Below are positions 42,804 to 51,414 of a DNA stretch of 64,000 bases, one piece after another. The position numbers and the translations under genes are program-made. The notes under the pieces are model-generated. The model saw nothing but the letters and a program-made list of their open reading frames with translations, had not been told where the DNA came from and did not search any database. The number at the start of each line of letters is the position of its first letter. Position 1 is the stretch's first letter. The DNA lies in the NCBI RefSeq assembly GCF_000803065.1, contig NZ_JSXI01000085.1, positions 1-64,000 of the forward strand, written 5' to 3'. Source of the stretch: Sphingomonas sp. ERG5. GTDB lineage: Bacteria; Pseudomonadota; Alphaproteobacteria; Sphingomonadales; Sphingomonadaceae.

Positions 42804-43868
42804 ATGTCCGTCAATGCAAAGAATTGGCAGGAACTCAAGAAGCCCAACGGTCTCGAGAAAAAGGCCGGTGGTGATTCGAAGCGCAAGGCGACCTTCGTCG
42901 CTGAACCGCTCGAGCGTGGTTTCGGCCTGACGCTCGGCAACGCGCTGCGGCGCGTTTTGCTGTCCTCGCTGCAGGGCGCTGCGGTGACCTCGATCAAGAT
43001 CGAGAACGTGCTGCATGAATTCTCGTCGCTGGCGGGTGTTCGTGAGGACGTGACCGACATCGTTCTGAATGTGAAGCAGATCGCGCTGCGTATGCAGGGC
43101 GAAGGCCCGAAGCGTCTCCAGCTCTCCGCGACCGGCCCGGCCGACGTGAAGGCCGGCGACATCGCGGTGTCGGGCGACATCGAAGTGCTCAACCCCGATT
43201 TGCTGATCTGCCACCTCGATGAGGGTGCGACGCTCAACATGGAACTGACCGCCGATGTCGGTAAGGGCTATGTCGCGGCGGTCGCCAACCGTCCGGCGGA
43301 TGCGCCGATCGGCCTGATCCCGATCGACGCACTGTATTCGCCGGTCAAGCAGGTCAGCTACAAGGTCGAGAACACCCGCGTTGGGCAGGAACTCGATTAC
43401 GACAAGCTGACCCTGACGATCGAAACCGACGGTACGGTGACCCCTGAGGACGCAGTGGCTTATGCCGGCCGCATCCTGCAGGACCAGCTCGCTCTGTTCG
43501 TCCACTTCGACGATTCGGCGATGACGCGTTCGGCGCCGATCGGTCATGCGGCGCCTGCCGCGACCGGCGAAACCTCGGGCGACACGCAGCAGATCAACCG
43601 TTACCTGCTCAAGAAGGTCGACGAGCTTGAACTGTCGGTGCGTTCGGCGAACTGCCTGAAGAACGACAACATCATCTATATCGGCGATCTGGTTCAGAAG
43701 ACCGAAGCGGAGATGCTGCGTACGCCGAACTTCGGCCGCAAGTCGCTCAACGAGATCAAGGAAGTGCTTTCGAGCATGGGCCTGCGTCTCGGGATGGAAA
43801 TCCCGGGCTGGCCGCCTGAGAATATCGAAGAGATGGCTAAGAAGCTTGAACAGGAAATCATGGGCTAA
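42804..43868 (+). CDS. rpoA: DNA-directed RNA polymerase subunit alpha
   Basis: A 354-residue subunit. The N-terminal assembly domain has PLERGFGLTLGNALRRVLLSSLQGAAVTSIKIE. The C-terminal domain begins near residue 265 and carries RSANCLKNDNIIYIGDLVQKTEAEMLRTPNFGRKSLNEIKEVL, which contacts UP elements and activators. AAGGGGAAG precedes ATG 42804 (MSVNAKNWQELKK); an in-frame upstream ATG at 42759 is not supported. Between rpsK and rplQ in the alpha operon. Confidence 0.99.
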   Translation: MSVNAKNWQELKKPNGLEKKAGGDSKRKATFVAEPLERGFGLTLGNALRRVLLSSLQGAAVTSIKIENVLHEFSSLAGVREDVTDIVLNVKQIALRMQGEGPKRLQLSATGPADVKAGDIAVSGDIEVLNPDLLICHLDEGATLNMELTADVGKGYVAAVANRPADAPIGLIPIDALYSPVKQVSYKVENTRVGQELDYDKLTLTIETDGTVTPEDAVAYAGRILQDQLALFVHFDDSAMTRSAPIGHAAPAATGETSGDTQQINRYLLKKVDELELSVRSANCLKNDNIIYIGDLVQKTEAEMLRTPNFGRKSLNEIKEVLSSMGLRLGMEIPGWPPENIEEMAKKLEQEIMG

Positions 43869-43870
43869 GC

Positions 43871-43943
43871 GGCTTCGGCCCGGACCTTCGGGTTCGGGCC
43901 GGACGCTCCTCATGGAGATCCCTGTCTATGCAGGGATGACGGC
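43871..43943 (+). promoter_or_regulatory. Hairpins in the rpoA-rplQ spacer
   Basis: CGGCCCG (43877-43883) can pair with CGGGCCG about 12 bases on. ATCCCTG-TCTATG-CAGGGAT forms a second 7-pair stem near 43918-43937. Neither is followed by a T tract. The 151-base spacer is long for this operon. The second stem resembles short repeats (ATCCCTG...CAGGGAT) common between genes in this group. Confidence 0.4.
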
Positions 43944-44019
43944 AATTTGGGTGGGCTCACCGTCCCCACCTGGTCTGGGGTTCCGTGAAACGGCCCCTTA
44001 ACGAACGAAGGATGAAATC

Positions 44020-44442
44020 ATGCGTCATGGTGTTGGCGGTCGTAAACTTTCGCGGACTTCGGCCCACCGCATCGCGCTGTTCCGCAACATGTCGGCAGCG
44101 CTGATCAAGCACGAGCAGATCACGACGACGGTCGCGAAAGCCAAGGAGCTTCGCCCCTATGTCGAAAAGCTGATCACGCTGGCGAAGAAGGGTGGCCTGT
44201 CCAACCGTCGCCTCGCGCATGCTCGCCTGCTCGACGATGCGCAGCTGACCAAGCTGTTCGACGTTCTGGCGGCGCGCTATGCCGATCGTAACGGCGGCTA
44301 TACCCGCATCATCAAGGCCGGCATCCGCGCGTCGGACGCAGCGCCGATCGCGATCATCGAATTCGTCGATCGCGACGTTTCGGCCAAGGGCCAGGATTCG
44401 GGTCCGGTGATCACCGACGAGGATTATGATCAGGCCGCCTGA
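44020..44442 (+). CDS. rplQ: 50S ribosomal protein L17
   Basis: A 140-residue protein near the tunnel exit. It starts MRHGVGGRKLSRTSAHRIALFRNMSAALIKHEQITTTVAKAKELRPYVEKLITLAKKGG, typical of L17. The C-terminus is an acidic extension (GQDSGPVITDEDYDQAA) beyond the core. AACGAAGGATGAAATC precedes the ATG. Last gene of the alpha operon, followed by a clear terminator. Confidence 0.99.
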   Translation: MRHGVGGRKLSRTSAHRIALFRNMSAALIKHEQITTTVAKAKELRPYVEKLITLAKKGGLSNRRLAHARLLDDAQLTKLFDVLAARYADRNGGYTRIIKAGIRASDAAPIAIIEFVDRDVSAKGQDSGPVITDEDYDQAA

Positions 44443-44467
44443 TCGCTTTTCCATCGCGACAATGAAC

Positions 44468-44500
44468 AGGGGCTCCGCGAAAGCGGGGCCCCTTTCGTTT
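44468..44500 (+). terminator. Rho-independent terminator of the alpha operon
   Basis: AGGGGCTCCGC (44468-44478), a GAAA loop and GCGGGGCCCCT (44483-44493) form an 11-position stem with one mismatch, followed by TTCGTTTGT. It lies 26 bases after the rplQ stop and closes the ribosomal cluster. Confidence 0.85.
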
Positions 44501-44625
44501 GTGCGGGCTGGGTCGGCCGATCGGCGTGAATGATTGGGGTCGGTACCGGGGGGTCGGTGCCGGGGGTTGAGTGATGTCGGATGGCTGATAGGGTGCCACC
44601 ATCCAGTCCTTCCCGGGAGCGACCC

Positions 44626-46785
44626 ATGCGCCGTGCGCTACTCACCCTTTTGCCGCTTCTTTTCACCACGCCCGCCTTTGCCGCCGGCCAGACCACGGAA
44701 ACCGCTGCCCCCATGCCGAAGCCGACCTATCCCGAAACCCGCAAGGTCGATCAGGTTGACGAACAATTCGGCGTGAAGGTCGCCGACCCATATCGCTGGC
44801 TCGAGAATGACGTGCGCACCGATCCGGAGGTCGCGGCATGGGTTGCGGCAGAGAATAAGGTTACCAACGCCTATCTCGCCACCTTGCCCGGCCGCGACAT
44901 CTTCAAGGAGCGCCTGAAGCAGCTGATGGATTATGAGCGCTTCGGCTTGCCGGAGAAAAAGGGTAATCGCTATTTCTACAGCCATAACAGCGGCTTGCAG
45001 AATCAGGCCGTGCTGTACGTCCGGGACGGGGTGAATGGCGAAGGCCGTGTCCTGATCGACCCCAACAGCTGGTCGAAGGACGGCGCCACCGCGCTGGCCG
45101 AATGGGTCCCGTCGGAGGATGGCAGCAAGATTGTCTATTCGATTCAGGATGGCGGCACCGACTGGCGCACGCTCAAGGTGCTCGACGTCGCGACCGGCGC
45201 GATTGCCGGCGACACGATCGAATGGGTGAAATTCTCCGCCTTCGCCTGGGCCAAGAATGGATCGGGCTTTTATTATTCCCGCTTTCCGGTCGCGACGGGC
45301 GAAAAGAAGTTCCAGGCGCTGAACGAGAACCAGAAAATCTACTTCCACAAGCTCGGCACCGCGCAAAGCGCCGACACGCTGATCTATGCGACGCCCGAAA
45401 CGCCACGGCGCAACCATCAGGTGCAGGTCACCGATGATGGCAAGTGGCTGGTCATCACCACTACCGAGGGCACCGACAATCGATACGAAATGACGGTCAT
45501 CGACCTGACCGCGCCGAAGCTCGCGCCGCGCACCATCTTCAAGGGGCTCGAGAATGAATGGAGCTATGCCGGCAATCAGGGCTTCAACTTCTTCTGGGTG
45601 ACCAACAAGGATGCCCCGCGCTCGCGCATCGTGTCGACCAACCTCGCCACGCGTTCGGCCGTGCCGCCGATCGTCGAGATCGTGCCGCAGGACAAGGCAG
45701 TGCTTGATGGTGCGGGAATCGTCGGCGGCACGCTGATCGCGTCCTATCTTGCCGATGTGAAGACCGAAGTCCGCCGCTTCACCCTGGCTGGCAAGCCAGA
45801 TGGCGTGGTGGCATTGCCCGGTATCGGCAAGGCGGCCGGGTTCGGCGGGGAGGCCGATGATCCCGAGACCTTCTATTCCTTCACCAGCTTCGCCACGCCG
45901 ACCACGATCTATCGCTACGATGTGAAGACTGGCCAATCCACGCCCTGGGCCACACCCAAGGTCGCGTTCGATCCGTCGCTTTTTGACGTGTCGCAGCGCT
46001 TCTATGCGTCGAAGGACGGCACGCGTGTGCCGATGTTCGTCGTACGGCGCAAGGATGTGACCGGGCCGGCGCCGACCCTGCTTTACGCCTATGGCGGCTT
46101 CAACATCTCGATGACGCCCAGTTTCTCGGCGACGCGCATCGCCTGGCTCGAACAGGGCGGGGTGCTGGCGGTCGCGAATATTCGCGGCGGGGGCGAATAT
46201 GGCAAGGAATGGCATGATGGCGGCCGCCTCGCCAGGAAGCAGAATGTGTTCGACGATTTCATCGCGGCGGGCGAATATCTGAAGGCCGAAGGACTCACGT
46301 CGAAGGACGGCCTGGTCATTCAGGGCGGATCGAATGGCGGCTTGCTGGTCGGCGCGGTGACCAATCAGCGCCCCGACCTGTTCGCCGCCGCGCTGCCCGC
46401 GGTCGGCGTAATGGACATGCTGCGCTTCGACCGCTGGACCGCCGGGCGTTATTGGGTCGACGATTATGGCTATCCGTCGAAAGAGGCCGATTTCAGGACG
46501 CTCTACGCCTATTCGCCGTATCATAATGTGAAGGGCGGCAAGCCTTATCCGGCGATCCTGGTGGCAACGGCGGACACCGACGACCGCGTCGTACCCGGAC
46601 ACAGCTTCAAATACACCGCAGCGCTGCAGGCGGCGGATATCGGCGACCGGCCCCACCTTGCCCGAATCGAGACCCGCGCCGGCCATGGCAGCGGCAAGCC
46701 GACCGACAAGATCATCGCCGAAGCGGCCGATGACTGGGCCTTTGCCGCGAAATGGACCGGGCTGACGGTCAAGCCGATCCAGTGA
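44626..46785 (+). CDS. Prolyl oligopeptidase family serine protease (S9A), exported
   Basis: A 719-residue S9A peptidase that cleaves short peptides after proline. A signal peptide (MRRALLTLLPLLFTTPAFA) points to the periplasm. Residues 35-420 form the beta-propeller, starting PETRKVDQVDEQFGVKVADPYRWLEND. The alpha/beta-hydrolase domain carries the nucleophile Ser569 in QGGSNGGLLVG, the Asp in ATADTDDRVVPGHS and the His in TRAGHGSGKP. I used ATG 44626 (GGGAG upstream). The next gene starts by GTG inside its stop codon. Confidence 0.93.
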   Translation: MRRALLTLLPLLFTTPAFAAGQTTETAAPMPKPTYPETRKVDQVDEQFGVKVADPYRWLENDVRTDPEVAAWVAAENKVTNAYLATLPGRDIFKERLKQLMDYERFGLPEKKGNRYFYSHNSGLQNQAVLYVRDGVNGEGRVLIDPNSWSKDGATALAEWVPSEDGSKIVYSIQDGGTDWRTLKVLDVATGAIAGDTIEWVKFSAFAWAKNGSGFYYSRFPVATGEKKFQALNENQKIYFHKLGTAQSADTLIYATPETPRRNHQVQVTDDGKWLVITTTEGTDNRYEMTVIDLTAPKLAPRTIFKGLENEWSYAGNQGFNFFWVTNKDAPRSRIVSTNLATRSAVPPIVEIVPQDKAVLDGAGIVGGTLIASYLADVKTEVRRFTLAGKPDGVVALPGIGKAAGFGGEADDPETFYSFTSFATPTTIYRYDVKTGQSTPWATPKVAFDPSLFDVSQRFYASKDGTRVPMFVVRRKDVTGPAPTLLYAYGGFNISMTPSFSATRIAWLEQGGVLAVANIRGGGEYGKEWHDGGRLARKQNVFDDFIAAGEYLKAEGLTSKDGLVIQGGSNGGLLVGAVTNQRPDLFAAALPAVGVMDMLRFDRWTAGRYWVDDYGYPSKEADFRTLYAYSPYHNVKGGKPYPAILVATADTDDRVVPGHSFKYTAALQAADIGDRPHLARIETRAGHGSGKPTDKIIAEAADDWAFAAKWTGLTVKPIQ

Positions 46786-47480
46786 TTCCACGGGTCATAT
46801 GGTCGGTCATGGGTGGCACGGCACTGGCCTTGGTGCCAGTGCCTGCTGCCGCCGCGGGGCAGGACAAGATCGTCTTGCTCGACGATATGATCGATCACAC
46901 GCCAAAGCCGATAACGCCGAAATGTGAGATGCATATCTGGCCGACGGACAAATTCGGCGTGACCGTGGATAGCGGGTCGACCGGCCTGCTCGGCTTTATT
47001 CTGGTCGCAAACCTTCATGGCAAAAGAAAAGGACAATATAGTTCGGCGATGCCGGTCTCACTGGCGAAAGCGCGTCAGGTGGAATTGATGTCGAGATTTG
47101 ATCTGGCGCGACTGAAGGGGATGGTGGATCCCCTCATTGTCTTCAATGGCGACACGCTACTCGACAGCGAAACATCCTTTTATCGCAATCAATCCAAGAC
47201 AATGAAACAGCCGAGCCCGGGAACCATGTGTCGCGGCGATATTACCGTCAATGCGGTGAATTTGAAATCCATCAGCACGGAAACGGCATTGACGGTAAGC
47301 TTGTCATATCGTGCCGTGGGAGAAGATGGAAAAAAGTTAAAAGACATTGATGACAAGATTGATGTTCATCTTACGCTCTACAAGGACAATCGGCCGGATA
47401 TAGAGATGCGGAGGGACGCGGAGCTGGTTGGTTCATTCATGGGGGCATTTGGTCAGTTTTTGAACAAACACGATCACTAG
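46782..47480 (+). CDS. Exported protein of unknown function, AT-richer than its neighbours
   Basis: A 232-residue protein. Starting at GTG 46782, which overlaps the stop of the peptidase gene (GTGA), gives a good signal peptide: IPRVIWSVMGGTALALVPVP ending AAAAG. Starting at ATG 46809 would shorten it. The mature part contains CEMHIWPTDKFGV and MCRGDITVNAVNL, so two cysteines may pair. From about 47030 the sequence is rich in AAT, TTT, ATA and AAA codons, unlike flanking genes. That suggests recent acquisition or relaxed selection. I do not recognise a family. Confidence 0.6.
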   Translation: MIPRVIWSVMGGTALALVPVPAAAAGQDKIVLLDDMIDHTPKPITPKCEMHIWPTDKFGVTVDSGSTGLLGFILVANLHGKRKGQYSSAMPVSLAKARQVELMSRFDLARLKGMVDPLIVFNGDTLLDSETSFYRNQSKTMKQPSPGTMCRGDITVNAVNLKSISTETALTVSLSYRAVGEDGKKLKDIDDKIDVHLTLYKDNRPDIEMRRDAELVGSFMGAFGQFLNKHDH

Positions 47481-47628
47481 CAAGGCGCGATGTTTACCCG
47501 AGCGGATGCCGGCGGCGCATCAGCGTGACGTCAGCCCGCCTCTCGTCGCGACCCGCTGATCCGGCCCTTCTCTTGGCCGCGCATGGGGAGGGGGTTCACT
47601 CTGGCGGCTCATCTGCTATCCGCTGGTC

Positions 47629-49197
47629 ATGACACAGCCAGCACCCTTCAACCCCGATTCCATCCTGATCGTCGATTTCGGCAGCCAGGTGACTCAGCTC
47701 ATCGCGCGCCGCGTGCGGGAAGCGGGGGTCTATAGTGAGATCGCGCCGTTCCAGTCCGCCGAAGCGGCGTTCGAGCGGATGCAGCCCAAGGGCATCATCC
47801 TGTCGGGCAGTCCGGCCTCGGTGCTGGATGCCGACAGCCCGCGCGTGCCGCAGGTGATTCTCGACAGCGGCCTGCCGATCCTCGGCATCTGCTATGGCCA
47901 GCAAGTGCTGATGGCGCAGCTGGGCGGCATCGTCACATTGGGCGACAGCGGCGAGTTCGGCCATGCGGTGATCGAGGTGAGCGACCGTTGCTCGCTGTTC
48001 GACGGTTTATGGGCTGAGGGCGAAAGCCATCAGGTGTGGATGAGCCATGGCGACAAGGTCAGCGCGCTCGCCCCCGGCTTCCGGCCCGTCGCCGCCAGCC
48101 CGGGCGCGCCTTATGCGGTGATCGCCGATGACGACCGGCGTTATTACGCCATGCAGTTTCACCCGGAAGTGGTGCACACACCGGGCGGCGGCAGGTTGAT
48201 CGCCAATTTCGCGCGCCATGTCTGCGGCCTGACCGGCGACTGGACGATGGCCGAGTTCCGCGCGACCAAGATCGCCGAGATCCGCGCGCAGGTCGGCAAG
48301 GGCAAGGTGATTTGCGGCCTGTCCGGCGGGGTCGATTCGGCGGTCGCGGCGGTGCTGATCCATGAGGCGATCGGCGAGCAGCTCACCTGCGTGTTCGTCG
48401 ATCACGGCCTGATGCGCTCGGGCGAGGCCGATCAGGTCGTTGGCCTGTTCCGCAATCACTACAATATCCCGCTGGTCCATGTGAATGCCGAGACGCTATT
48501 CCTGAACGGGCTGGCCGGGATCACCGATCCGGAGGCCAAGCGCAAATTCATCGGCGCGACCTTCATCGATGTGTTCGAGGCCGAGGCGAAGAAGATCGGC
48601 GGCGCGGAATTCCTCGCTCAGGGCACGCTTTATCCCGACGTGATCGAAAGCGTGAGCTTCACTGGCGGCCCGTCGGTGACGATCAAGAGCCACCATAATG
48701 TCGGCGGCTTGCCCGAACGCATGAACATGAAGCTGGTCGAGCCGCTGCGCGAATTGTTCAAGGACGAAGTGCGCGCGCTGGGCCGCGAACTCGGCCTGAC
48801 CGATGCGTTCGTCGGGCGGCATCCTTTCCCTGGGCCGGGCCTGGCGATCCGCATCCCCGGCGAAGTGACGCGCGAGCGCTGCGACATCTTGCGCAAGGCC
48901 GATGCGATCTATCTCGAGGAAATCCGCAACGCGGGGCTCTACGACGCGATCTGGCAAGCCTTCGCCGTGCTGCTGCCGGTGCGCACGGTGGGCGTGATGG
49001 GCGACGGACGGACTTACGACTTCGTGCTCGCGTTGCGCGCCGTCACCTCGACCGACGGCATGACCGCGGCGGCCTATCAATTCCCCGGCGACTTTCTGCC
49101 GCGCGTCGCGACGCGGATCGTCAATGAGGTGAAGGGCATCAACCGCGTGACCTATGACTATACGTCGAAGCCGCCGGGCACGATCGAGTGGGAGTGA
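47629..49197 (+). CDS. guaA: GMP synthase (glutamine-hydrolysing)
   Basis: A 522-residue enzyme that aminates XMP to GMP with glutamine and ATP. The N-terminal glutamine amidotransferase has Cys88 in GICYGQQVLMAQLGG and the HPEVVHT His/Glu. The ATP pyrophosphatase P loop is GLSGGVDSAVAA near residue 228. The C-terminal dimerisation domain ends PPGTIEWE. The last 18 bases, ACGATCGAGTGGGAGTGA, recur at 52209-52226 with one mismatch. The guaA 3' end is a known integration site for genomic islands. Confidence 0.98.
   Translation: MTQPAPFNPDSILIVDFGSQVTQLIARRVREAGVYSEIAPFQSAEAAFERMQPKGIILSGSPASVLDADSPRVPQVILDSGLPILGICYGQQVLMAQLGGIVTLGDSGEFGHAVIEVSDRCSLFDGLWAEGESHQVWMSHGDKVSALAPGFRPVAASPGAPYAVIADDDRRYYAMQFHPEVVHTPGGGRLIANFARHVCGLTGDWTMAEFRATKIAEIRAQVGKGKVICGLSGGVDSAVAAVLIHEAIGEQLTCVFVDHGLMRSGEADQVVGLFRNHYNIPLVHVNAETLFLNGLAGITDPEAKRKFIGATFIDVFEAEAKKIGGAEFLAQGTLYPDVIESVSFTGGPSVTIKSHHNVGGLPERMNMKLVEPLRELFKDEVRALGRELGLTDAFVGRHPFPGPGLAIRIPGEVTRERCDILRKADAIYLEEIRNAGLYDAIWQAFAVLLPVRTVGVMGDGRTYDFVLALRAVTSTDGMTAAAYQFPGDFLPRVATRIVNEVKGINRVTYDYTSKPPGTIEWE
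49180..49197 (+). repeat. Direct repeat at the guaA 3' end (candidate att site, left)
   Basis: ACGATCGAGTGGGAGTGA forms the last codons and stop of guaA. An 18-base copy differing at one position lies at 52209-52226. The interval of 3.0 kb carries accessory genes. This fits an integrated element flanked by a duplicated attachment core. Confidence 0.7.
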
Positions 49198-49347
49198 TTC
49201 CGGCCTGCGCGACAAGATACGATCCCTGGTGCATGTTGATCTTCAGGTGATGCCGGCCCGCGAACGGTGATTTCCTGCGCTTTCGGTGCTGGAAAACCGC
49301 TATTCTCGCCACCTCCTCTGGGCGTTGCGGCACCGCCGGAGAAAAAC

Positions 49348-50262
49348 ATGCCCAGTTTTCAAGCCCGCGCTCTTGGGGTCGTCATTTCGCTCATCGGCGT
49401 GAGGCGGATGTGGGATCCGGAGCGTCTCGAGCGGACGATTTCCAAAGACCGTCGCAAAGGCGCGGCGCAGCCCTCCGCCGGCCTTGAGAGGCGCTTTGTC
49501 GTCCGTAAAGAACAAGTCATGGGCCAGGATGTTTTCACGCTGAGCCCGAGCGGCCGCTTGGCCCGGCGACCGATCCTCTACCTTCATGGCGGAGGTTTTG
49601 TGATGTCCATCACTGAGCCTCACTGGGGCTTCATTGGGGAAATGGCGGACCAGCTGGACGCCATTATGACCGTGCCGATCTACCCGCTGGCGCCCGAATG
49701 CAGCATGGACGATACGCTCGCCGCCCTGGTTCCGCTCTATACAAATCTCGTCCGGCAGTATCCGGACACACTGACGATCATGGGGGACTCCTCGGGCGCC
49801 AACCTGGCGCTCGTCCTGGCGACGATCGGCCGCGACCAGGGGAGTCCGTTGCCTGCCCAAATCGTCCTGATTTCCCCGGGAGTGGACTTTTCCTTCTCCG
49901 ATCCGGCCCAGCTTGCGATCGACAAGGTGGATCCAATTCTCAGCCTTCGCGGCTTGCGTGCACTCGGGCCAATTCACGCCGGCAGTTATGACATTCGCGA
50001 CCCGAAGATCAGCCCCTTGTTCGCAAACCTGCGGGGGTTGCCGTCTGTGGCCATATTCACGGGCACCCGGGACCTGCTCAATCCCGATGCGCGCGCGCTC
50101 CGTACAGCGCTGACCGCTGTCGGCAATCCTCCGGTATTTTTCGAATACCCCGACATGCTGCATGTATGGCCGCTGTTTCCGCTGCCCGAAGCCGGACGGG
50201 CTCGACACCAGATCGCGGACTTCGTGAAGCAGTGCGAGCAGGCCGTCACCGCGTCGGTATGA
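49348..50262 (+). CDS. Alpha/beta hydrolase, hormone-sensitive lipase type
   Basis: A 304-residue esterase-like protein. The oxyanion motif YLHGGGFVMS is near residue 83, the nucleophile in GDSSGANLAL near residue 150, Asp in TGTRDLLNPDA and His in PDMLHVWPLF. These define an HSL/acetyl-hydrolase. GGAGA precedes ATG 49348 (MPSFQARALG). It is the first gene after the guaA direct repeat. Codon choice is slightly less GC-biased than the flanks. Substrate unknown; small acyl esters are typical for the family. Confidence 0.85.
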   Translation: MPSFQARALGVVISLIGVRRMWDPERLERTISKDRRKGAAQPSAGLERRFVVRKEQVMGQDVFTLSPSGRLARRPILYLHGGGFVMSITEPHWGFIGEMADQLDAIMTVPIYPLAPECSMDDTLAALVPLYTNLVRQYPDTLTIMGDSSGANLALVLATIGRDQGSPLPAQIVLISPGVDFSFSDPAQLAIDKVDPILSLRGLRALGPIHAGSYDIRDPKISPLFANLRGLPSVAIFTGTRDLLNPDARALRTALTAVGNPPVFFEYPDMLHVWPLFPLPEAGRARHQIADFVKQCEQAVTASV

Positions 50263-50349
50263 TAGCCTTCGTTGGAAGAGAGGCGGTCGCTCAAGGAAGG
50301 TCAGGTCCGGAACCGCCTCCAGGCGACTCAAGCGCCATCTCTAGCATAG

Positions 50350-51339
50350 TCACCGGCCAATCAACTTATCGGCCTTGGACAGATTCTCGACGGGTGACGC
50401 AAAGAACCGCCGCAGCTCGTTGGCAACCAGCCCTGGCTTGCCGACATTGTCGGCTGCCATATGACCGATAGCCTTGAGCGCCACCCGCTCCGCCTGCGGC
50501 AGCTCGCGCTGCAACGCATCGAGCGCCATGCCCAGATATTGGTTGGAATTGTCGCCGCCCATCAGCAGCACCGGCAGGCCGATTGCGCCGAAGCGCTGCG
50601 CCTGACCCGAAGTGGCGGCGACGAGCCGTATGTCGTAATGGACGGTCGGCACCAGCTCGCGGATGGCGGCGGCGGCCTCGCCGGTGCCGCGCAGGGCCAT
50701 CCGCATCAGCAACCTGAGCAGTGGCCGGGGCAGGTTGGTGAACCAGTCGCGCCGGTCGCCGGTACCCTTCATTGCCGCAATCATGGCGCCAGCGAGGTCG
50801 CCGGCCGCGAGATCGGCCTCGTAGCGCGGCGCGAAATCGAGCGGCGATGGCGACCCCACCGGCACCGGCGGCTCGTAGAGCGCAATTCTATCGAAAGCCT
50901 GCGGATGGCGCAGCGCCGTCCACAGCGTGGCGATGGCGCCCGAGCTCAGCGCGAATATGTCGCGCGCGCTTGTTTGCGCCAGCACCGCCGACAGATCGTC
51001 GACCTCGGTATCGATGCCATAGTTTGCTCCTGGCGGGCCGCTGAGGCCTCGTCCGCGCCGGTCCGGCAAATAGAGCGTGAAGCGGTCGGCCAAAAACTCG
51101 GCGAGCCGCGTGAAATTGAGGCTGCTCTGCATGGCGCCCGGCAGCAGAACCAGGCCGGGACCGACCCCGATCTGCCGATAGCCAATAATGGTGCCGTCGC
51201 GCGAGGTTGCGTGATCGATCGACCATCGGGTCGGCCGCGCCTCGCGCACGGCCACCGTCGCGTTGGCCCGAACCAGCTCCGGAGCTGGCGCCAAGCCGAC
51301 CGGCCGACCTCCCGCTATTGTGACGTCAGATTCGTCCAT
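50350..51339 (-). CDS. Alpha/beta hydrolase fold protein
   Basis: A 329-residue protein with an alpha/beta-hydrolase core. The dipeptide after the oxyanion strand is LLPGAMQSSLNF near residue 66. DRRGRGLSGPPGANYGI is near residue 93, the nucleophile elbow FALSSGAIATLW near residue 127 and a late His in KAIGHMAADN. The elbow is ALSSGA rather than the usual GxSxG. It is divergent from a TetR-type regulator that shares an overlapping promoter region, so it is the likely target of that regulator. Located in the guaA-flanked island. Confidence 0.82.
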   Translation of the reverse strand: MDESDVTIAGGRPVGLAPAPELVRANATVAVREARPTRWSIDHATSRDGTIIGYRQIGVGPGLVLLPGAMQSSLNFTRLAEFLADRFTLYLPDRRGRGLSGPPGANYGIDTEVDDLSAVLAQTSARDIFALSSGAIATLWTALRHPQAFDRIALYEPPVPVGSPSPLDFAPRYEADLAAGDLAGAMIAAMKGTGDRRDWFTNLPRPLLRLLMRMALRGTGEAAAAIRELVPTVHYDIRLVAATSGQAQRFGAIGLPVLLMGGDNSNQYLGMALDALQRELPQAERVALKAIGHMAADNVGKPGLVANELRRFFASPVENLSKADKLIGR

Positions 51340-51348
51340 TCAAGAACC

Positions 51349-51401
51349 TTGATACAGTGTTCGCAGTATCCTATATATGATACTGGGTACACTGTTCGCA
51401 A
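51349..51401. promoter_or_regulatory. Overlapping divergent promoters with a TetR-type operator
   Basis: For the rightward gene, TTGATA (51349-51354) and TATATA (51372-51377) are 17 bases apart. For the leftward gene, TTGCGA (complement of 51396-51401) and the same TATATA are 18 bases apart, so the two promoters share their -10 box. A perfect dyad, CAGTATC-CTATATAT-GATACTG (51364-51385), covers that box. Direct repeats ACAGTGTTCGCA (51354-51365) and ACACTGTTCGCA (51389-51400) flank it. One bound repressor would block both genes. Confidence 0.75.
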
Positions 51402-51414
51402 TAGGGGAAATGCA

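Noticed and set aside
49198..49347. Possible integrase remnant between guaA and the first hydrolase
   Set aside because: No reading frame in this 150-base stretch resembles a tyrosine recombinase; too short to judge.
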